Assembly (NCBI GenBank): GCA_002366755.1
Contig: DFBV01000260.1
Coordinates: 1-6,609, forward strand
DNA from: Anaerolineales bacterium UBA3071
GTDB lineage: Bacteria > Chloroflexota > Anaerolineae > UBA3071
Reading direction: 5' to 3'
DNA: 6,609 bases
Shown piece after piece: positions 1 to 5,348 of the stretch. A program made the translations under genes and the position numbers. Under the pieces are notes generated by a model that was not told the DNA's origin, did not search any database, and saw nothing but the letters and a program-made list of their open reading frames with translations. The stretch's first letter is position 1. Each line of letters opens with the position of its first letter.

Positions 1-291
1 GAACAAGCCGGCACCCGACCCGGCGTGATCGTCTCCAGGAACGCCATCAATCAGTACAGCCCTGTGGTCGTCATCTGCCCTCTGACCAGCGCTCGTCCTC
101 TCACTCGACTCTATCCCAGCGACGTGCTGGTCAAAGCGCCCGAAGGCGGCCTGCAAGTTGACTCGGTGGTCTTGACGCTTCAGGTGCGTGCTGTGGCCAA
201 ATCTCGTCTGAACCAACGTCTCGGACAGGTGGAGCCCAACACGATGGCCCAGGTTGACCAGGCCCTGAAGATCACTTTGGATCTACCCTGA
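1..291 (+). CDS. MazF/PemK-family type II toxin, 5' end outside the window
   Basis: The frame is open from base 1 and gives 96 residues before TGA at 289-291. It starts EQAGTRPGVIVSRNAINQYS, matching the conserved EQxGxRPxxVvS strand and loop of MazF/PemK toxins, followed by VVVICPLTS and GLQVDSVVLTLQVRAV, both typical of the family. In characterised members this fold is a ribosome-independent endoribonuclease that cuts mRNA, and the Arg of the RP motif (residue 6 here) and the Thr of the LTS motif (residue 29 here) lie in the active-site region. About 15-20 N-terminal residues are missing at the window edge, so the GTG at position 25 is an internal valine, not the start. The antitoxin would be expected just upstream, outside the window. 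It converges on the radical SAM gene with 44 nt between the stops. The family call is firm; toxicity and partner are inferred. Confidence 0.85.
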   Translation, partial: EQAGTRPGVIVSRNAINQYSPVVVICPLTSARPLTRLYPSDVLVKAPEGGLQVDSVVLTLQVRAVAKSRLNQRLGQVEPNTMAQVDQALKITLDLP

Positions 292-301
292 TACCGGTCC
301 C

Positions 302-348
302 CGACTATCCGACCAAGGACCACCTGACCATCCGACTACCTGACCCAC
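302..348. repeat. Octanucleotide tandem repeat between convergent genes
   Basis: Six degenerate units of consensus YGACYAYC run head to tail (302-309, 310-317, 318-324, 325-332, 333-340, 341-348). The third unit is 7 nt, one base short. The array fills the gap between the two convergent stops and continues into the last codons of the radical SAM gene: its TAG stop (338-336) and the final Val-Arg are written in repeat sequence. No hairpin with a T-tract is seen, so I do not call a terminator here. Confidence 0.6.
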
Positions 349-1889
349 CCCAGACTCTCCAGCCCGATCTCCAGCGCCGAGCGAAATGTCGCAGGACTGG
401 CCATGCTGGTCAGATACGTCCACATCGGCCCCGGCCGGAAGGCCCACTCCCGAAAGGCCCGCCGCGCCCAGTACTCGATGCGCTCCGCCTCCATCTGCGG
501 GTAGTCCAGCACGGTGGAGCGGTCCATGTCGACATCTTCCCAGCGTGCCCCCGGCCGGATCCATCCCTTCTCTACCGCCTGCTGGTAGAAGGGCGTTCCC
601 GGATAGGGTGCGGCGATGTGGAACAGGGCCAGATCGAGGGGCAGCTTCTTGGCCAGCTCGATGGTCTGTCGCGCTGTCTCGTCGGTCTCGCCCGGCAACC
701 CGATGATGAAATAGCCCCAGTTCTTGATCCCCGCCGCTTTGGCCCAGCCCAGCGTTTGCGCCGCCCGCTCCGGCCGATAGCCCTTGCGCACCCGCCGCAG
801 GATCCCCTCGTTGGCCGACTCGATGCCCCAGGAGATCATCCAGCAGCCGGCCCGGGCCATGAGGCACAGCATCTCCTCATCCACGAAATCCACGCGGCTG
901 TTGCAGGTCCAGCGGAAGTCGAGTTGCTCCTGCAGCATCAGCTCGCAGATGCCCATCACATGGTCCCGGTCCACGGTGAACAGATCGGCGTACATGTGGA
1001 CATCCCGCAGTCCCAGGTCTTGCAGCAGTCGCAGTTCGGCGATCACGTTCTCCGGCGAGCGCACCCGCACCGTGCGACCGTAGCTGACGTGCTTGATGCA
1101 GAAGAGGCAGTTGGCCGGACAGCCGCGGCTAGTGACGACGAAGCTGTAGGGCCCCTTGATCAGCGGGACTCGGTAGCGGTGCAGCGGCAGCATGTCGTGG
1201 AGGGGCAGGGGCAGGTCGTCCAGGTTCTTGATGAACGGCCGGTCGGGGTTGATCACGATGTCGTTTCCGTTGCGCCAGGCCAGGCCTTTAATAGCCAATA
1301 GCCTATCGCTAATCGCTAATCGCTCATCGCTCCCCTGGGCCATCTGCGACTGGTGATCTGCGCTCTGCGCTCTGCGATATGCGATACGCCATGTGGGATC
1401 AGCCATGTGCATAAGGTCAGCCATCTGGGGACTGGGCCCTCGCCCTTCCAGCGTATCTACCAACTCCACCAGTGTCAGTTCCGGCTCGCCGCGCAGCACG
1501 AAGTCCAGGCTGGGGTAAGGTTCCATCGTCTCCCGGGTCAGAGGGGTGACATGGGTGCCGAAAGCGATGGTGCGGGCACCCAAGGAACGGGCCAGGAAGG
1601 TGCCGTACATGTCGTTCTGCAGCGTGGGTGCCGTCACCTGGGTCACGTAGTAGCGGGGGCGCCTCTCTCGCAGCAGCGTTTCGAACTGCGGCCAACTCAT
1701 GCGCTCGGCGATGGCGTCCACGATCTCCACAGAGTAGTCGGGAGCCAGCAGCGCCGCCATCTGGGCCAGCGACACCTGGGGCCAGATCATCCCCTCGCGG
1801 CTGCGGCGGCCCACGCGATGCTGGCTGCGGATCCAGATGCCCCCGTCAGGGGCTGGAGGGTTGACCAGAAGGATGTCAACGGTGCTCAG
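336..1889 (-). CDS. B12-binding-domain radical SAM protein, probable CTG start, internal repeat-derived insertion
   Basis: This is a 517-residue protein if it starts at CTG 1889-1887. Residues about 4-150 form a cobalamin-binding-like Rossmann region (DILLVNPP strand, VSLAQMAALL, GTHVTPL, DFVLRGEPELTLVEL). The canonical B12 motif DxHxxG is not visible. The radical SAM core has CX3CX2C at Cys257, Cys261 and Cys264 (SRGCPANCLFC), then ADLFTVD, SWGIESAN and YFIIGLPGET. The family carries out radical methylations and rearrangements on lipids, sugars or natural products; the substrate here is unknown. No membrane segment is seen. The next conventional start, GTG 1814, would delete the first beta strand, whereas CTG follows GGGAGGTG by 4 nt and overlaps the stop of the glycosyltransferase gene as CTGA. 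Residues about 158-200 are encoded by a heptanucleotide repeat (1289-1417) and look like an insertion between the two domains. Family call strong; start moderately strong. Confidence 0.88.
   Translation of the reverse strand: MSTVDILLVNPPAPDGGIWIRSQHRVGRRSREGMIWPQVSLAQMAALLAPDYSVEIVDAIAERMSWPQFETLLRERRPRYYVTQVTAPTLQNDMYGTFLARSLGARTIAFGTHVTPLTRETMEPYPSLDFVLRGEPELTLVELVDTLEGRGPSPQMADLMHMADPTWRIAYRRAQSADHQSQMAQGSDERLAISDRLLAIKGLAWRNGNDIVINPDRPFIKNLDDLPLPLHDMLPLHRYRVPLIKGPYSFVVTSRGCPANCLFCIKHVSYGRTVRVRSPENVIAELRLLQDLGLRDVHMYADLFTVDRDHVMGICELMLQEQLDFRWTCNSRVDFVDEEMLCLMARAGCWMISWGIESANEGILRRVRKGYRPERAAQTLGWAKAAGIKNWGYFIIGLPGETDETARQTIELAKKLPLDLALFHIAAPYPGTPFYQQAVEKGWIRPGARWEDVDMDRSTVLDYPQMEAERIEYWARRAFREWAFRPGPMWTYLTSMASPATFRSALEIGLESLGWVR
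1289..1417. repeat. Degenerate heptanucleotide array inside the radical SAM gene
   Basis: On the plus strand six clean units run 1289-1330 (TAATAGC, CAATAGC, CTATCGC, TAATCGC twice, TCATCGC). A 10-nt phase slip follows (1331-1340), then eleven more units at 7-nt steps from 1341 to 1417, such as CATCTGC, GATCTGC, GCTCTGC twice, GATATGC and GATCAGC. The loose consensus is NATNNGC, the same family as the array at 4421-4469. Total length is 129 nt, exactly 43 codons, and the minus-strand reading frame stays open throughout. Similar sequence decays on for about one more unit to 1427. Confidence 0.75.
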
Positions 1890-3088
1890 CGGGCACCTCC
1901 CAGGTCTCTTCTCACGTCCGCCTCCCGCTGGCTCAGTTCATCCAACACGCGCATGATCAGCCAGAAGATGGCCAATTGCAGCCCCACCAGGAACAGCATG
2001 GCCCCGCCTAGCAGGTAGAGCCACAATCGGGAGACCGGCCAGCCGCTGAGACCCAAAGCCATGCAAATGAGGCCCAGGAGGACGCCGCTTGCCATGGTCA
2101 GCAACCCCAGCCAGCCGAAGTGATGGTCCAGAGAGGGCCTGAACAGCGGCCGCCCGAACAGTCCCTGGCGCACCGGCTGCCGGTGAAACAGGGAGACCAG
2201 GTAGTTGAAGGTGGCGCCCAAGGCGAAAATGCTCACCCCGGTCACCGCCAGCACCTGGGCGGCGAAGAAGGCTCCGGCCCCCCACGGTCCCAGAGTGGTC
2301 ACACCTCGCAACCGCAAGGCTAGCATTACCAGGCCGATCAGCCCGGCTAGGCCGACAGAGCCCAGGCCCACCAGACCCAGCGGCCGCACCGGGTTGTAGC
2401 ACAGCGCTGTCCAGATGATGGAATTCAGAAAGCGGGTGCCATCGCGCATCACGTTCAGTTTGGAGCGGCCGACCCGCTCGCGATAGGGGACGGCTACCTC
2501 GACCATGTTGAGGGCCTCATGAATAGCCCGCGTGCTCATCACCGGCGTGAAGTTGAGCCCATCGGGCAGGGGATAGAGCCGGGTCAATGCCTCTCGCCGC
2601 AGTACTCGCATCCCGCTGGCCGGATCACCGACCCGATGGTTACCCAACAGACTGACCAGCACGGACCATAGGATGTTGCCAACCCGCCTTACCCCGGGCA
2701 TCTGACTATCGGCCCCGGCCATACGCGAGCCGATCACCAGATCGGCTTCCTGTTCCAACGCCGCCTGGCACAGTTGGGGGAAATGCTCCGGCGGATAGGT
2801 GCCATCGGCGTCGAGGAAGCCCAGCCATTCGCCGCGGGCTCGGGCGAAGCCGGTCTTGAGGGCCGCGCCGTAGCCGGCGTTCTGCCCGTGGCAGACCAGG
2901 GTGACGCCATCGTAGCATCTGGTGATCTCCGCCGTGCGGTCAGCGGAGCCATCGTCCACGACGATCAGCTCCAGGTCCATGCCCACCGCGGCCAGCGGCT
3001 CTCGCACCGCCAGCACCCGCTCCACGATGGCCGCAATGCCATCTTCTTCGTTGTAGGCTGGGATCACCACCGACAGCATGCTCATCAT
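1886..3088 (-). CDS. Membrane-anchored GT2 glycosyltransferase (polyprenyl-phosphate sugar transferase type)
   Basis: This 400-residue protein has an N-terminal GT-A domain (residues about 5-215): VVIPAYNEE at 7-15, VVDDGSADRT at 43-52, the metal-binding DAD at 92-94 within FLDADGTYPP, and GSRMAG at 120-125. Hydrophobic helices follow at about 236-258, 270-300, 322-346 and 354-380, then a charged cytoplasmic tail. Relatives of this layout (dolichyl- or undecaprenyl-phosphate mannose/glucose synthases) transfer a sugar from a nucleotide donor to a polyprenyl phosphate at the inner membrane face; sugar and acceptor are not readable here. The frame stays open upstream to 3136, but those 16 extra residues (GGPHPGPLPGGEGEA) are translated palindromic repeat, so I reject them. 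ATG at 3088 overlaps the DUF559 stop as ATGA and has an AGAGG purine run just before it; ATG 3085 and 3079 are alternatives. Its own stop overlaps the radical SAM start. Confidence 0.9.
   Translation of the reverse strand: MMSMLSVVIPAYNEEDGIAAIVERVLAVREPLAAVGMDLELIVVDDGSADRTAEITRCYDGVTLVCHGQNAGYGAALKTGFARARGEWLGFLDADGTYPPEHFPQLCQAALEQEADLVIGSRMAGADSQMPGVRRVGNILWSVLVSLLGNHRVGDPASGMRVLRREALTRLYPLPDGLNFTPVMSTRAIHEALNMVEVAVPYRERVGRSKLNVMRDGTRFLNSIIWTALCYNPVRPLGLVGLGSVGLAGLIGLVMLALRLRGVTTLGPWGAGAFFAAQVLAVTGVSIFALGATFNYLVSLFHRQPVRQGLFGRPLFRPSLDHHFGWLGLLTMASGVLLGLICMALGLSGWPVSRLWLYLLGGAMLFLVGLQLAIFWLIMRVLDELSQREADVRRDLGGAR
1890..1901 (-). promoter_or_regulatory. Shine-Dalgarno that decides the CTG start of the radical SAM gene
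   Basis: On the minus strand GGGAGGTG (1901-1894) is followed by CCCG and then CTG at 1889-1887. The GGAGG core lies 6 nt before that codon. The motif sits inside the last codons of the glycosyltransferase gene, whose TGA (1888-1886) overlaps the CTG. Both spacing and overlap match a translationally coupled start. No ATG, GTG or TTG in frame lies between here and GTG 1814. Confidence 0.6.
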
Positions 3089-3486
3089 CGCCTCTCCCTC
3101 TCCCCCTGGGAGAGGGCCGGGGTGAGGGCCTCCCAAATCCTAGCAATCACCGCTTCAGTCTCCTGAAGAATCTCCAAGTTGGTGAATCTCAACACTCGTA
3201 TGCCTCGTGACTCCAGGTATCGCATCCTGACTGCATCTCTCGCCATCCCATCTGGCAAGGTATGTTGTCCCCCGTCGGCTTCGACAGCCAGCCTGTGCTC
3301 ATGGCAGTAGAAGTCCAGGATGTAGGGTCCGTACTGATGCTGGCGACGGAACTTCGCCTCAGCAACTTGCCGGTTGCGCAGGAGTCGCCACAGCAACCGC
3401 TCGGCGTCGGTACTCGACCGCCGGAGTTGGCGACAGCGGTTGAGGAGGGTGACTCGGGTTTGGTCACCATGGTAGGTAGTGGTCAT
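3085..3486 (-). CDS. DUF559 nuclease-like protein, flanked by inverted repeats
   Basis: This 133-residue protein carries the DUF559 signature: RSSTDAERLLWRLLRNRQ (24-41), KFRRQHQYGPYILDFYC (45-61), VEADGGQH (68-75) and GIRVLRFTNLEIL (95-107). DUF559 is a Vsr/PD-(D/E)XK-like endonuclease fold; Asp58, Glu69 and the DGGQH segment are the expected catalytic positions and all are present. No biological role is established for stand-alone members that I can name. The last 14 or so residues (ALTPALSQGERERR) are translated repeat sequence, not conserved domain. The start ATG 3486 is preceded by GGGGTGAGAG, also in or beside a repeat copy. Its TGA overlaps the GT2 start (ATGA), so the two are probably co-translated. 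The gene breaks an otherwise coherent glycan/lipid gene run, which suggests insertion. Domain call strong; nuclease activity inferred. Confidence 0.88.
   Translation of the reverse strand: MTTTYHGDQTRVTLLNRCRQLRRSSTDAERLLWRLLRNRQVAEAKFRRQHQYGPYILDFYCHEHRLAVEADGGQHTLPDGMARDAVRMRYLESRGIRVLRFTNLEILQETEAVIARIWEALTPALSQGERERR
3091..3128 (-). repeat. Palindromic repeat, left copy (3' side of DUF559)
   Basis: On the plus strand the arms are CCCTCTCCC (3096-3104) and GGGAGAGGG (3108-3116), a perfect 9-bp stem with a 3-nt loop, followed by CCGGGGTGAGGG to 3128. On the minus strand it therefore reads CCCTCACCC, 3-nt spacer, hairpin, the same order as the copy at 3496-3535 on the plus strand. It encodes the DUF559 C-terminal tail and supplies the purine-rich leader of the GT2 gene. 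Confidence 0.8.
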
Positions 3487-3495
3487 GTCTTGCTC

Positions 3496-3535
3496 TCACC
3501 CCTCACCCTAACCCTCTCCCAAAGGGAGAGGGGAC
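3496..3535 (+). repeat. Palindromic repeat, right copy A (5' side of DUF559)
   Basis: It reads CCCTCACCC-type flank, TAA spacer, then arms CCCTCTCCC (3512-3520) and GGGAGAGGG (3524-3532) around an AAA loop: a perfect 9-bp stem. It is inverted relative to the copy at 3091-3128, so the CCCTCACCC ends of both face the DUF559 gene and the hairpins lie outside. Its inner end, read on the minus strand as GGGGTGAGAG, serves as the likely ribosome-binding site of DUF559. Confidence 0.8.
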
Positions 3536-3541
3536 GGCTTG

Positions 3542-3575
3542 CCCCCACCCTCCCTCCCACAGGGAGAGGGGACAG
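3542..3575 (+). repeat. Palindromic repeat, right copy B (degenerate)
   Basis: This is a second, less perfect copy in tandem with copy A and the same orientation: a CCCCCACCCTCC flank, then CTCCC, ACA loop and GGGAG core with an extended imperfect stem, ending GGGGACAG where copy A ends GGGGAC. It lies 42 nt beyond the acyltransferase stop, so its RNA hairpin could protect or end that transcript, but no T-tract is present. Confidence 0.65.
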
Positions 3576-3617
3576 TCCTGCTCTGTCCACGCTGTTGACC
3601 GACTGTGGCAGGCGGGG

Positions 3618-4430
3618 TCAAAAGTACACCCTCAGCTCCCGCGACCGCGTCCCATTCCCGCTGATCTCGCGCACCACCTTCGCTGGCACTCCCGCCACCA
3701 CCGTGTGCGGCGGCACGTCCTCCGTCACCACTGCTCCAGCGCCCACTACGGCTCCCTTGCCCACCCGCACGCCGTCCAGGATGATAGCTGCGGTTCCGAT
3801 CCAGGCGTTGTCCTCGACGACAATGCCCTGTGCCGTGATCCCCTGCTCGATGATGGGCCGCGCCGGGTCGTCGTACACATGGTCAACAGCCAGCAACTGC
3901 ACCAGCGGGGCGGTGTAGACGTTGTCGCCAATGGTGATGCCACCTTGCCCACGCAGCACGTTGTACTCGCTGATCAGACAGTTGCAGCCTATACAGATCC
4001 CGGAATGGGGGATGTTACGGAAGTTGTAGACATGCAGTTCCGCGCCGTGCATGACAAAGCTGCCCTCGCCGATCTCAATGCCGTTGGGACAGGCGTGGAG
4101 ATAGACAGCTTGATCCAGGTATGCACCCCGCCCCAGACGGATGTTGCTGGCAAAGCGCAGCCGGACCCCGTTTTCGATGGCCGCCACGCCGTCCATGTAC
4201 AGGATCAGTCGGTAGAAGAGCGCCCGCAGCCCGATGCCCAGCACTGTGGGCACCCAGCCCAACAAGGCGAATAGAAGTTGTTCGAGAAAGTACCGGCCAG
4301 GGCTCACTGCCTGGCGGCCAATGTACAGCCGCAGGTTGGCCCACGTGCCGCCGGAGGCCCGCATCCGGCCCGCCGGCTGCATCGCATTCAATCGCTCAAC
4401 TGCCCCGCTAACTGCCCGGCTATCTGCCAT
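3618..4430 (-). CDS. Left-handed beta-helix (hexapeptide) acyltransferase
   Basis: This ORF encodes 270 residues. From about residue 85 to 250 it shows hexapeptide repeats of the [LIV]-G-x4 type (IRLGRG, IEIGEG, ICIGCN, ITIGDN, AWIGTA, VRVGKGAVVGAGAVV) ending in VPPHTVVAGVPAKVVREI, the usual close of LbetaH O-acetyltransferases. His184 in AVDHVYDD is at the expected catalytic position. The region 45-75 is hydrophobic (LLFALLGWVPTVLGIGLRALFY) and may associate with the membrane. Relatives transfer acetyl or other acyl groups from CoA to sugars of lipopolysaccharide, exopolysaccharide or antibiotics; the acceptor is unknown. The start is uncertain: ATG 4430 lies inside the heptanucleotide array and residues 1-16 look repeat-derived, with no Shine-Dalgarno; ATG 4382 (residue 17) or ATG 4364 (residue 23) are plausible. 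It lies 34 nt after the transporter gene and 131 nt before DUF559. Confidence 0.87.
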   Translation of the reverse strand: MADSRAVSGAVERLNAMQPAGRMRASGGTWANLRLYIGRQAVSPGRYFLEQLLFALLGWVPTVLGIGLRALFYRLILYMDGVAAIENGVRLRFASNIRLGRGAYLDQAVYLHACPNGIEIGEGSFVMHGAELHVYNFRNIPHSGICIGCNCLISEYNVLRGQGGITIGDNVYTAPLVQLLAVDHVYDDPARPIIEQGITAQGIVVEDNAWIGTAAIILDGVRVGKGAVVGAGAVVTEDVPPHTVVAGVPAKVVREISGNGTRSRELRVYF

Positions 4431-4469
4431 CAGCCATCAGTCATCTGCTATCCGCCATCGGCCATCAGC
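4421..4469. repeat. Heptanucleotide array at the transporter/acyltransferase junction
   Basis: Seven uninterrupted 7-nt units on the plus strand with consensus YATCNGC: TATCTGC, CATCAGC, CATCAGT, CATCTGC, TATCCGC, CATCGGC, CATCAGC. On the minus strand the main unit is GCTGATG, which contains TGA and ATG overlapping as TGATG. The rightmost unit supplies the transporter's TGA (4467-4465), and the second unit from the left supplies the apparent ATG of the acyltransferase (4430-4428). It is the same family as the array within the radical SAM gene. Confidence 0.8.
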
Positions 4470-4836
4470 TTCGTGCCACAATCACCACGCCCAGAACGAC
4501 CACGACCATGCCTACCCAGCGCATCGGTGGGATTCGTTCTCCCAGGAACAGCCACGAGACCAGCGGGATGAGCACGTACATGGAGGCCAGCATCAGGTAG
4601 GCGTAGCTCAGGTCGAGACGCGAGAGGATCACCAACCAGAACAGAGCACTGAGCCCATAACAGGCCAGGCCCAGCCAGACCAAGGGCATGGAAAAGACGC
4701 TCAGCAGCGTTTCCACCGGCCGGGCCAGGCTCGCCGCATCAATAGCCCCTACCCGGTTCATTCCCACTTTCAGGGATAGCTGCCCCACGACGCCAAGGCT
4801 CACCGAAACGACGATGAGAAGCAGAGAATACCGCAT
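4465..4836 (-). CDS. Four-helix EamA/SMR-like transporter (ArnE/ArnF-type subunit)
   Basis: This 123-residue integral membrane protein has four hydrophobic helices at about 3-20, 48-70, 77-97 and 102-121. The first helix ends in GQLSLKVGMN, and the third region reads LDLSYAYLMLASMYVLIPLVSWLFLGE followed by PPMRWVGMVVVVLGV, the pattern of single-domain EamA proteins such as the ArnE/ArnF subunits that flip undecaprenyl-phosphate-linked aminoarabinose. SMR drug exporters share the size and fold, but the glycosyltransferase and acyltransferase neighbours favour a lipid-linked sugar flippase; this is inference. Such proteins work as dimers and no second copy is in the window. I chose ATG 4836, with GGGAG about 10 nt upstream; an in-frame TTG at 4857 would add seven residues (FGSAVL region) and seems weaker. 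Its stop lies in the heptanucleotide array. Confidence 0.83.
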   Translation of the reverse strand: MRYSLLLIVVSVSLGVVGQLSLKVGMNRVGAIDAASLARPVETLLSVFSMPLVWLGLACYGLSALFWLVILSRLDLSYAYLMLASMYVLIPLVSWLFLGERIPPMRWVGMVVVVLGVVIVARS

Positions 4837-4938
4837 CAGTACGGCGCTCCCGAACAATCAAAGAGGATGGTCAACCCCTTCACCATGCATCCTCGCCCTT
4901 GAGAAAGAAACGAGCATCTTCCCACGACCTTCTGTTCT

Positions 4939-4978
4939 GCTCCCTCGTTCCACCGCTCCCTGGCTCCTCTGCTCCCGC
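4939..4978. repeat. Octanucleotide tandem repeat
   Basis: Five consecutive 8-nt units of consensus GCTCCCTS on the plus strand (GCTCCCTC, GTTCCACC, GCTCCCTG, GCTCCTCT, GCTCCCGC). GCTCC-rich sequence fades out on the right to about 4995. Unlike the heptanucleotide family, it does not contact a gene end. Confidence 0.6.
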
Positions 4979-5321
4979 CCGCGCTCCGCCCTCCCGGGCC
5001 GGGCTGCCTGGGATCCAAGTGCTCTTCTGCAGGACTTCCTGGAGCGCGGGCTTCGACAAGGAGTCCAGTTTCCGTCGCCGCAGACGGGATGCGGCAAGGT
5101 CCGTCGGTCGCCTCTTATAGACAGTGACTGCCGGTCTGGGGCGCGACAGCGCCTCTCTCAGCGGTCTCCGGGCTGGTCCTGCAGTGGGCCAGTACACATC
5201 GGGAGAGTGCTGCGGGCAGGCACACCCGTAGCGCAGGCCAGCATGCCATCAAGCACGATGTCACGAGTCGGTGCATCATTAAGTCAGAACGCATACGGAA
5301 GAGCCAGGTAGCGATACTCAA

Positions 5322-5348
5322 CCCCCACCGGAAAAGGAGCGGTGGGGG
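5322..5348 (-). terminator. Strong hairpin downstream of the DUF4012 chimera
   Basis: Perfect 9-bp arms CCCCCACCG (5322-5330) and CGGTGGGGG (5340-5348) enclose a 9-nt loop. It lies about 107 nt past the stop of the minus-strand ORF at 5455. On that strand the stem is followed by TTGAGTAT, which is not a proper U-tract, so intrinsic termination is only possible; it may be an RNA-stabilising hairpin instead. Confidence 0.4.

Larger units (their letters stand above)
3091..3535. mobile_element. Candidate repeat-bounded unit carrying DUF559
   Basis: Two inverted copies of the palindromic repeat bound a roughly 445-bp segment that is almost filled by the DUF559 gene. Layout resembles REPtrons, where a RAYT transposase gene sits between inverted REP sequences, but the enzyme here is of a different family. 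No target-site duplication is evident around the outer ends. This is an inference from architecture alone; chance accumulation of a common intergenic repeat on both sides of a gene is the main alternative. Confidence 0.3.

Noticed and set aside
618..1301. Long plus-strand open frame opposite the radical SAM gene
   Set aside because: Antisense shadow of a gene with clear motifs; its product is His/Gln/Val-rich and resembles no family.
1289..1417. CRISPR array
   Set aside because: Units are 7 nt, contiguous and degenerate with no spacers, and lie inside a coding frame; the same holds for 4421-4469.
3089..3136. Longer GT2 start at 3136
   Set aside because: The extra 16 residues are the translated palindromic repeat and the overlap with DUF559 would be 52 nt; ATG 3088 gives a standard ATGA overlap.
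3542..3575. Intrinsic terminator after the acyltransferase gene
   Set aside because: The hairpin is imperfect, has no U-tract on the minus strand and belongs to a dispersed repeat family.
3262..3918. Plus-strand open frame over DUF559 start, repeats and acyltransferase end
   Set aside because: Crosses two minus-strand genes and a repeat cluster; the product includes translated repeat (LTLTLSQRERG) and has no domain.
4868..4880. GGGGTTGACCAT on the minus strand as a -35 element for the transporter gene
   Set aside because: No -10-like hexamer occurs 16-18 nt downstream; the sequence there is GC-rich.
5114..5119. Promoter for the minus-strand run (TATAAG)
   Set aside because: No acceptable -35 at 16-18 nt, and it is nearly 300 nt from the first start codon; a single AT-rich hexamer is not enough.
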